DNA from: Nonlabens sp.
GTDB lineage: Bacteria; Bacteroidota; Bacteroidia; Flavobacteriales; Flavobacteriaceae
Assembly (NCBI GenBank): GCA_030731685.1
Contig: JANQTO010000407.1
Location: 1 to 11,627 of the forward strand
Length of the DNA stretch: 11,627 nt
Direction: 5' to 3'
Made by a program: the position numbers and the translations under genes
In this document: one piece after another, positions 6,661 to 11,627 of the stretch
How positions within the stretch are numbered: position 1 is the first letter of the stretch
How the letters are laid out: each line of letters begins with the position of its first letter
Notes under the pieces: generated by a model
What the model was told of the DNA's origin: nothing
Databases searched by the model: none
Seen by the model: only the letters and a program-made list of their open reading frames with translations

Positions 6661-7377
6661 ATGCGTAATATTATTGTCGCAAGCACTTCTACTATATACG
6701 GTGGTGGTTTTTTAGAATACCTCATGCCTGAACTTTTAACAAGTTTTGAGGAGTTACAATTACAGGAACTGCTTTTCATTCCGTTTGCGAGACCTGGTGG
6801 TATAAGTCATGATGATTATACGGCAAAGGTTGCTCTTGCATTTAAAAATACTGGTATCAAAGTAACGGGCGTTCACGAATATAGCGACCCAGTAACTGCA
6901 ATTGAAGAAGCTTCAGCAATTTTTACCGGCGGTGGCAACACATTTGTACTGGTAAAGATGCTCCATGACTTGGGTTGCATGCACCCGTTGCGCAAGGCTA
7001 TGTATAACGGTACGTTTTACCTAGGAACAAGTGCGGGAAGCAATATTTGCGGACTCAATATGCGCACTACTAACGACATGCCTGTGGTGATGCCGTCTAG
7101 TTTCAAGACTACGGGTGCTTTGGGCTACAATGTGAATCCGCATTATATGGATGCCATTGCTGGCTCACAGCACATGGGCGAAACAAGAGAGCAACGCATT
7201 TTTGAATTTCACTGTCATAATGATATTCCAGTTGTAGGTTTGAGAGAAGGTAGTTATATAAAAGTTAAAGGAGCGCAAGAACTGCTGTGTGGAGACTTAA
7301 CTGCGCGTATTTTTGTAAAAGATAAACAACCAATAGAAGTACAAGCGGGTTTTGATTTCAGAACACTGGTACTTTAA
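6661..7377 (+). CDS. pepE: Dipeptidase E (aspartyl dipeptidase, S51 family)
   Basis: This is a 238-residue cytoplasmic serine peptidase of family S51, which cleaves dipeptides with N-terminal aspartate (Asp-Xaa). The length is normal for the family. Visible landmarks are FTGGGNTF (88-95), the nucleophile elbow LGTSAGSN with S124 (121-128), RTTNDMPV (135-141), NPHYMD with H161 and LREGS with E196. These correspond, with a constant offset of four, to the Ser120-His157-Glu192 triad known for the Salmonella enzyme, so the protein should be active. There is no signal peptide. It is the first gene of the rightward operon; the next gene begins 12 bases later. A promoter should lie in the 101-base divergent region, but no convincing TAnnTTTG box is seen on this strand (TTAAATTG at 6632-6639 is the nearest). 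Confidence 0.93.
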   Translation: MRNIIVASTSTIYGGGFLEYLMPELLTSFEELQLQELLFIPFARPGGISHDDYTAKVALAFKNTGIKVTGVHEYSDPVTAIEEASAIFTGGGNTFVLVKMLHDLGCMHPLRKAMYNGTFYLGTSAGSNICGLNMRTTNDMPVVMPSSFKTTGALGYNVNPHYMDAIAGSQHMGETREQRIFEFHCHNDIPVVGLREGSYIKVKGAQELLCGDLTARIFVKDKQPIEVQAGFDFRTLVL

Positions 7378-7389
7378 ACAAATAATCGT

Positions 7390-7677
7390 ATGGATATCCC
7401 AAAAATAGAGCACTCAAGTAATGAGCAACGAGGTATTTTTGTCATGAAAGATGAGGGAAAAACCATCGCATCACTTACCTATGGACTTAAAGATGATACC
7501 ATGACCATCGACCATACCGAAGTTAATGAAGCATTTGAAGGAAATGGACTAGGTGGTAAGCTTGTAAAAGCAAGTTATGAATATGCTCGTGACAATGGTT
7601 TAAAAGTGAATCCCTTATGTCCGTTTACCGAGGTTGTTTTTGACAATCATCCAGAGTGGAGCCACGTAAGAGTATGA
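7390..7677 (+). CDS. Short GNAT-type N-acetyltransferase (Acetyltransf_CG family)
   Basis: This 95-residue protein belongs to the minimal GNAT family PF14542, which consists of little more than the acetyl-CoA binding core. The sequence shows the strand TMTIDHTEVNEAFEG, the acetyl-CoA loop EGNGLGGKLV (50-59), a helix ASYEYARDNGL and the conserved NPLCPF (74-79) with Cys77, followed by FDNHPEW. Plant and human relatives carry the same cysteine, for which a role in catalysis has been proposed. The substrate is unknown. It lies 12 bases behind pepE, and its stop codon overlaps the next start in ATGA (7674-7677), so translation is probably coupled. Confidence 0.88.
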   Translation: MDIPKIEHSSNEQRGIFVMKDEGKTIASLTYGLKDDTMTIDHTEVNEAFEGNGLGGKLVKASYEYARDNGLKVNPLCPFTEVVFDNHPEWSHVRV

Positions 7678-8225
7678 GCATCTATCTAGAAACGGAACGA
7701 TTATACATGCGTCCATTTGAGGCAGACGACGCACATGCACTTTACTTATTGAATAATAATCCGGAGGTAATGCGCTACACAGGTGACATACCTTTTAAGA
7801 GTGATGAAGAAGCCAGGCAGTTTGCAATAGATTATGTTACGAACTCGCAAAGTCAGTACGTTCAGTTCAACATGGGCAGGCTTGCTGCTGTGCGCAAAGA
7901 AGACAATGCTTTTATAGGCTGGGCAGGATTCAAATATCACCCCAAAGAAGATTTCATTGACATGGGTTACAGGCTCATGCAACCATACTGGGGTAAAGGT
8001 TATGCGACAGAGCTGGCTGCTCGGGTAATCCAACACGGTTTTGAAGACCATGCGATGCAAGAAATAATTGCACATGTTCATGAAGACAATGTAGGTTCTC
8101 AACGTGTTGTAGAAAAAACGGGTATGCGCCTAAGCCATAAATTTTTATGGGCCGGTAAATTACCAGCCAGACATTATGTAATCTCAAAAGCCGATTATGA
8201 CCATCAAGCTACTGCGCGCAATTGA
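7674..8225 (+). CDS. RimJ/RimL-type GNAT acetyltransferase
   Basis: This 183-residue GNAT of the Acetyltransf_3 (RimJ/RimL) group opens with the usual LETERLYMRPFEADDA (5-20) and NNNPEVMRYTG. The acetyl-CoA loop is QPYWGKGYATE (103-113), and the HVHEDNVGSQRVVEKTGM block (134-151) carries the family Asn and Ser (N139, S142). Members acetylate N-termini of ribosomal proteins, amino groups of small molecules or aminoacyl-nucleotide toxins; the substrate here cannot be told. A start at 7656 is possible in frame, but the ATG at 7674 was chosen because the protein then begins at the family's usual position and forms an ATGA overlap with the previous gene. The 3' end overlaps the next GNAT gene by 29 bases. 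Confidence 0.9.
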   Translation: MSIYLETERLYMRPFEADDAHALYLLNNNPEVMRYTGDIPFKSDEEARQFAIDYVTNSQSQYVQFNMGRLAAVRKEDNAFIGWAGFKYHPKEDFIDMGYRLMQPYWGKGYATELAARVIQHGFEDHAMQEIIAHVHEDNVGSQRVVEKTGMRLSHKFLWAGKLPARHYVISKADYDHQATARN

Positions 8226-8649
8226 GACCTATCCAGTCAGACTTGCTGTTTTAAGAAAAGGCAGGACTATAAACGACTGCGCATTTCCTGGTGATGATTT
8301 AACTAGTACCTTTCATTTAGGAGCTCATCATGATGAGGAACTCGTTGCGGTAGCAACCTTTCTTATTCAAAAGGACAACCAGATAGAGCAATTAAAAAAT
8401 GCCGACTCATCACACTGCTACCAGCTGCGTGGTATGGCCGTTTTAGATAGCGTGCAGGGCAAGCATGTAGGTAGCGATTTATTGCTTCACGGAGAGCAAC
8501 TGTTGCGTGAAAGAGGTTGCTCGCATGTGTGGTTTAACGCTCGAGAAGGCGCAGTTCCTTTCTATAAAAAGCAAGGCTATCAAATAGTTAGTGATATCTT
8601 TGAAATTGTTCCCGTAGGAATGCACTACAAAATGTACAAAGCCTTATGA
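8197..8649 (+). CDS. GNAT family N-acetyltransferase
   Basis: This 150-residue single-domain GNAT is unlike the two before it. Motifs are a first strand block (VRLAVLRKGR with FPGDD), the core strand CYQLRGMAVL (74-83), the acetyl-CoA loop VQGKHVGSDLL (86-96; Q87-G88-K89-H90-V91-G92) and the terminal block VWFNAREGAVPFYKKQGY (111-128), which forms the last part of the cofactor pocket. It looks intact. The substrate is unknown; the type is usually annotated only as a GNAT, with small amines or amino acids as likely acceptors. It starts within the end of the RimJ/RimL-type gene (29-base overlap), and its stop overlaps the M15 gene start (ATGA, 8646-8649), so it is a coupled member of the operon. 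Confidence 0.88.
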   Translation: MTIKLLRAIETYPVRLAVLRKGRTINDCAFPGDDLTSTFHLGAHHDEELVAVATFLIQKDNQIEQLKNADSSHCYQLRGMAVLDSVQGKHVGSDLLLHGEQLLRERGCSHVWFNAREGAVPFYKKQGYQIVSDIFEIVPVGMHYKMYKAL

Positions 8650-9344
8650 ATAAAATTGTTACTATAATTTTAATTCTTTTTGTTTCCTTGCCGCAGCAAG
8701 ACAGTGATAACCTTAAAAAACTAACTGGGCAATATGCAAATCCTAAGAATGCACTTGAACAAGATGCTCAGGCAGCACTAGAAAAAATGCAAAAGGCGGC
8801 ATTAAAAGATGGCATTCAAATTAGACTTGTTTCTGGCTACCGCAGTTTTAACAGGCAGCGAGAAATATGGAATCGTAAATACGATAAGTATACAGCGCAA
8901 GGATTGAAACCAGATGCCATTTTTGATAAAATCGTAGAATATTCAACCGTTCCCGGTACGTCCAGACACCATTGGGGCACTGATATGGATTTAATAGACG
9001 GCGCGGTTAAGGTTAGCGGTGACGTTCTTGTCCCTGATAAATATCACGGTAAAGGTCCTTTTTGCAAGTTTAAAGATTGGATGGAAAATCATGCGACTAC
9101 TTACGGCTTTGAACTTGTGTACACTATGAGTGAACAGCGCACTGGGTTTAAATATGAACCGTGGCATTATAGTTATGTTCCGCTTTCGCGAAAGCGATAC
9201 AATGACTACCTCACCCAAGTGGACTTACTGCCGTTTTTAAGAAGCCAAAACATTAAGGGTATGGATAAAATAAGCGATGCTCGTTTAAAGAGATATCTTG
9301 AGGAGCATATAAAAGGTGTCAATCCGGTTTTAAAGAATAATTAG
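8646..9344 (+). CDS. M15-family metallopeptidase, D-alanyl-D-alanine carboxypeptidase (VanY-like)
   Basis: This 232-residue zinc peptidase resembles VanY/DdcY D,D-carboxypeptidases that trim the terminal D-Ala from peptidoglycan stem peptides. A hydrophobic N-terminus (4-16) suggests export to the periplasm. Visible motifs are VSGYRSFNRQ (62-71), the zinc block SRHHWGTDMD (106-115) with ligands H108 and D115, and EPWHYSY (171-177) with catalytic E171 and third ligand H174. Right after this conserved end, the palindrome at 9181-9196 encodes the basic residues LSRKR (180-184). The C-terminal extension to residue 232 is helical and charged. The start overlaps the preceding GNAT stop in ATGA. Its pairing with cytoplasmic GNATs is unusual; shared regulation is the safest reading. 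Confidence 0.9.
   Translation: MNKIVTIILILFVSLPQQDSDNLKKLTGQYANPKNALEQDAQAALEKMQKAALKDGIQIRLVSGYRSFNRQREIWNRKYDKYTAQGLKPDAIFDKIVEYSTVPGTSRHHWGTDMDLIDGAVKVSGDVLVPDKYHGKGPFCKFKDWMENHATTYGFELVYTMSEQRTGFKYEPWHYSYVPLSRKRYNDYLTQVDLLPFLRSQNIKGMDKISDARLKRYLEEHIKGVNPVLKNN
9181..9196. repeat. 16-bp perfect palindrome CGCTTTCGCGAAAGCG, copy 2
   Basis: It is identical to bases 4030-4045, over 5 kb away and in an unrelated gene. Here it lies within the M15 peptidase gene in a different frame, reading Leu-Ser-Arg-Lys-Arg instead of Arg-Phe-Arg-Glu-Ser. The flanks are not shared beyond one or two bases. Confidence 0.85.
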
Positions 9345-9370
9345 TTGTTTACTCATTTAAATATAGTTTC

Positions 9371-10144
9371 ATGAGAGGTGGTTCAGGAAAAATAAGATTG
9401 TTCATAGGACTTGCAATCGTAGCTTTTGCGGTATTGAAATACTGTTCTAGTGCGAGTACCAATGAGTTTACGGGCGAAACCCAATATGTAGACCTTACCG
9501 TTGATGAAGAAATTGCACTAGGCTTACAAGCAGCGCCTAGCATGATGCAACAACATGGTGGTCTGCATCCAGATTCACAGGCGCAGGCGCAGCTTGATGC
9601 TATAGGTGCCAAGTTAGTAACCAGCAGCATCGCCAGGAAGTCTGGTTACAAATGGGAATTTCACCTTCTTGCCGACGATAGAACGATAAATGCTTTTGCA
9701 CTACCGGGCGGACAATGTTTTATTACCGCCGCACTATACTCACAACTGGAAAACGAAGACCAGCTTGCAGGAGTGATGGGTCACGAGATAGGCCATGTCA
9801 TAGCAAAGCACAGCGCGGCTCGCATGTCTAAAGACGGTCTTGCACAAGGTGTTATCACAGGCGTAGCGGTAGGAGCAGACGGCGGTGCCGAAGCCGCACA
9901 GGCAATAGCCCAAATGCTTACCATGAAATACGGTCGCGACGACGAGTTGCAAAGCGACCAGCTAGGCGTTAAAATGATGATAGATGCAGGTTACAATCCC
10001 GAGGAAATGATAGGCGTGATGAATATTCTGAAAGCAGCCGCTGGCCCTAACCGCACGCCAGAGTTTCAATCTACACATCCTGACCCAGAGAACAGGATAG
10101 AACGTATACGAGAAGCCATAGAATATTATAAAAATAAAAGTTAA
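9371..10144 (+). CDS. M48-family zinc metallopeptidase, membrane-anchored or exported
   Basis: This 257-residue protein has an N-terminal hydrophobic segment (about 9-22) acting as a signal anchor or signal peptide, followed by KYCSSAS; the lipobox is poor, so I do not call it a lipoprotein. The peptidase domain shows NAFALPGGQCFIT (107-119), the zinc motif HEIGH (138-142), the downstream ligand E192 in RDDELQSDQLG and the C-terminal STHPDPENRI (234-243), all typical of BepA/LoiP/Oma1-type M48 enzymes that degrade misfolded envelope proteins. It is complete with all zinc ligands present. It lies 26 bases after the M15 gene and 42 bases before the beta-barrel gene; a link to outer-membrane protein quality control would fit that neighbour but is inferred. 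Confidence 0.92.
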   Translation: MRGGSGKIRLFIGLAIVAFAVLKYCSSASTNEFTGETQYVDLTVDEEIALGLQAAPSMMQQHGGLHPDSQAQAQLDAIGAKLVTSSIARKSGYKWEFHLLADDRTINAFALPGGQCFITAALYSQLENEDQLAGVMGHEIGHVIAKHSAARMSKDGLAQGVITGVAVGADGGAEAAQAIAQMLTMKYGRDDELQSDQLGVKMMIDAGYNPEEMIGVMNILKAAAGPNRTPEFQSTHPDPENRIERIREAIEYYKNKS

Positions 10145-10186
10145 AAAATTAACAATAGGGCATCATTTTTGTCGTTTGGTTCAACT

Positions 10187-10786
10187 ATGAAAAAAACCAT
10201 CCTACTTTTATGTGCCTGTGCTATGGGATATAGCGCTGTCGCACAAACCAACGATGACGCTGAAACACGTCTCGTTAAAAATGAAATTTCCTCAAATATT
10301 CTCGATTTAGTTATTGCAGGTTCATTGAATGTTACCTACGAGCGCATGTTGAACAATAACATAAGTCTTGCAGGTAGCGCCACTTTTTTTGATACCTATG
10401 GCTATTACGATGCTGGCTATTTAGAATCTACAAACGCATTTTCGTTTCGTGCATCGGCAAATTTTTATGTGAGCAAGCGACGCCAGTTTGAAGGGCTGTA
10501 TTTTTACCCATTACTAAAAGTGCGCACGGGCGAAGTAACGAGTGATTATGATGTTTTTATCTACGATGACCAAGGTAATTTTACACAAACTAATCGACGA
10601 AATTATGATGTTGGTGGTTTTTCAGCAGGTGTAGGTCTTGGTAACAAATGGGTTATTCAAGATAAGTTTACGGTATCAGTCTTTGGTGAGGTTGCCAGAA
10701 ACCTAGGTGGTAATTTAGATAGACAAAATGCCGATTTAGGCAATGTGGAACCTCGTTTCGGTATTAATTTCGGATATAGATTTTAG
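10187..10786 (+). CDS. Small outer-membrane beta-barrel protein
   Basis: This 199-residue protein has a clear Sec signal peptide (MKKTILLLCACAMGYSAVAQ, cut after AVA). The mature part is built of amphipathic strands alternating with loops: SLNVTYERMLNNNISLAGSA, SFRASANFYVS, EGLYFYPLLKVRTG, AGVGLGNKWVI, KFTVSVFGEVARN. The chain ends in FGINFGYRF with the terminal Phe used by the barrel assembly machinery. The pattern resembles DUF3575-type small barrels of flavobacteria. The function is unknown. The ATG at 10187 is chosen because the signal peptide begins there; an in-frame TTG at 10169 would only add six unlikely residues. TTAACAAT at 10149-10156 and GTCGTTTG at 10172-10179 might form a weak own promoter. 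The gene ends at a strong terminator. Confidence 0.85.
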   Translation: MKKTILLLCACAMGYSAVAQTNDDAETRLVKNEISSNILDLVIAGSLNVTYERMLNNNISLAGSATFFDTYGYYDAGYLESTNAFSFRASANFYVSKRRQFEGLYFYPLLKVRTGEVTSDYDVFIYDDQGNFTQTNRRNYDVGGFSAGVGLGNKWVIQDKFTVSVFGEVARNLGGNLDRQNADLGNVEPRFGINFGYRF

Positions 10787-10815
10787 TATTTAATCTTTGT
10801 TGTTCTGTATAAATT

Positions 10816-10847
10816 AAAACAGGCTCTTTTATTTAAGAGCCTGTTTT
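10816..10847. terminator. Bidirectional Rho-independent terminator between convergent genes
   Basis: A perfect 13-bp stem (AAAACAGGCTCTT at 10816-10828 with its complement at 10835-10847) surrounds a 6-base loop. A run of seven T follows on the plus strand (10844-10850), and an A-rich run precedes it (a T stretch on the minus strand), so it can stop both the rightward operon and the leftward macroglobulin-like gene. A smaller 7-bp hairpin (ATAACGT/ACGTTAT, 10857-10876) lies between it and the minus-strand stop. Confidence 0.88.
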
Positions 10848-10895
10848 TTTGGATTCATAACGTTGCTATACGTTATTGCCTTTAATTTTAAATAG

Positions 10896-11627
10896 TTACT
10901 CCTCAATAGTCACTCGCATTCCACCACTATGACTTGCAAATTCTGGTGCATACATACATTCTAGTTGGGTGATGCCATTTGAAAAACTACCTGCATTGTT
11001 TGCGCGAACTTCATACTCAAAAACGTAGGTTCCTTTATTCAGTCTGTCAAAGAAAAAGTGCGATGCCACATCTTTGGTACTTTGGTAATATCCCAACCCA
11101 TCCTGATATTGATACTTTGATATCACGTCCACAGGTTCAAAACCACTGGCTCGCATATCCTTTAAATGCACGTAATCCATGTCGGCTTTACTGCGTATTT
11201 CTATGCGTATGGTTACCAGGTCGCCTATTTTTAGAACTTCATCGTCTGTTAGGGCAACAAGCTGCTCGCCTGTTGGGGTATTTACTTTTTTGAATAAGGT
11301 CTTTTTAACCGATAGCGGTTGTGCATCGTCAGTCTTAATCGTGTCTAAATCTTCAAAATACTGCCAGTAAAGACCACCGTAACCCGTCACGCTGCTATTG
11401 TTTGTAACAGATATGGTTGCCATTTTCGGCGTTATTTCCTCTTTGTTTAGAGCAACTTTAAAATATCCTGTTCCAGCTTCTTTTGTGGTTGTTGCTAGGA
11501 GCTTTTCTGGAATAGGCTCTCCGCCCCAAAGGATTTTGTTATTTTCTTGTACACTCAACCAGTCGCCACCTTGTAGGAGCAACGCATAGGAAGCATCAGC
11601 TGTGGCTTTTGTAGATTTCCAGCGTTT
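10896..11627 (-). CDS. C-terminal part of a bacterial alpha-2-macroglobulin-like protein, 5' end outside window
   Basis: The reading frame is open from the window edge (codon at 11627, reading KRWKSTKATADASYALLL) to the stop at 10896, giving 243 residues. It matches the end of the large alpha-2-macroglobulin-family proteins of Bacteroidota. It shows the last helices of the thioester-type domain (TKATADASYALLLQGGDWL), a beta domain with TGYGGLYWQYFEDLDTI, and the C-terminal receptor-binding-like domain with MDYVHLKDMRASGFEP, YQYQDGLGYYQS, KGTYVFEYEVRANNAG and CMYAPEFASHSGGMRV. Such proteins trap or scan for foreign proteases in the envelope and are usually far longer (well over 1,500 residues), so only a small part is here. 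The first Met-like codon (TTG at 11582) is internal, not the start. Confidence 0.9.
   Translation of the reverse strand, partial: KRWKSTKATADASYALLLQGGDWLSVQENNKILWGGEPIPEKLLATTTKEAGTGYFKVALNKEEITPKMATISVTNNSSVTGYGGLYWQYFEDLDTIKTDDAQPLSVKKTLFKKVNTPTGEQLVALTDDEVLKIGDLVTIRIEIRSKADMDYVHLKDMRASGFEPVDVISKYQYQDGLGYYQSTKDVASHFFFDRLNKGTYVFEYEVRANNAGSFSNGITQLECMYAPEFASHSGGMRVTIEE

Noticed and set aside
7656..7674. Earlier in-frame start for the RimJ/RimL-type GNAT
   Set aside because: It adds MEPRKS, which is not family-like, and loses the ATGA coupling seen with the gene before.
7390..8649. Three GNAT genes as copies of a tandem duplication
   Set aside because: Lengths, N-termini and motif blocks differ, and they belong to separate GNAT subfamilies.
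10857..10876. ATAACGT/ACGTTAT hairpin as a separate terminator
   Set aside because: The stem is only 7 bp and no T run follows in either direction; the strong hairpin at 10816-10847 suffices.
11580..11582. TTG as the start of the macroglobulin-like gene
   Set aside because: The frame stays open to the window edge and the upstream residues (KRWKSTKATADASYA) fit the family, so the gene continues.
1..11627. CRISPR arrays, tRNA or rRNA genes, insertion sequences, phage or toxin-antitoxin genes
   Set aside because: No regularly spaced repeats, cloverleaf sequences, transposase motifs or terminal inverted repeats with target duplications were found on reading both strands.

Overview
The window looks like chromosomal DNA of a marine-type member of the Flavobacteriaceae (Bacteroidota). 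Support comes from the AT-rich composition (about 40% GC by eye), promoter-like boxes of the Bacteroidota TAnnTTTG type directly in front of genes, lipoproteins with an acidic stretch after the lipobox cysteine, carboxypeptidase-regulatory-like domains, a DUF6702 protein beside an M1 peptidase, and two copies of the palindrome CGCTTTCGCGAAAGCG, which I associate from memory with genera such as Dokdonia, Croceibacter and Nonlabens. The genus is a guess. No RNA gene, insertion sequence, phage gene or CRISPR array is visible. There is no gene-free stretch longer than about 110 bases.

Left part, all on the minus strand (6559 down to 1). In order of transcription it holds two tandem paralogous secreted proteins with a carboxypeptidase-like regulatory domain, a small lipoprotein with a textbook surface-export signal, a DUF6702 protein, a large secreted M1-family metallopeptidase closed by a strong terminator, a second lipoprotein, and a TatA/TatB-type translocase subunit cut by the window edge. 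Almost all of these products are predicted to be exported or membrane-bound.

Right part, plus strand (6661 to 10786). A tight run of seven genes starts from a shared divergent promoter region: aspartyl dipeptidase PepE, three unrelated GNAT acetyltransferases, an M15 D,D-carboxypeptidase-like protein, an M48 metallopeptidase and a small outer-membrane beta-barrel protein. The run from the first GNAT to the M15 gene is translationally coupled (4-, 29- and 4-base overlaps). A 13-bp hairpin terminator ends the run and is shared with the convergent gene at the right edge, the C-terminal end of a bacterial alpha-2-macroglobulin-like protein that continues out of the window.

Working together: most of the window is envelope biology (protein export, peptide and peptidoglycan hydrolysis, envelope surveillance), with a small-molecule acetylation module inside the right-hand operon. 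The most notable signals are the 16-bp palindrome inside two genes in different reading frames, the tandem duplication that kept a shared upstream element, and the compact PepE plus triple-GNAT plus peptidase operon. I see nothing that proves a new system.
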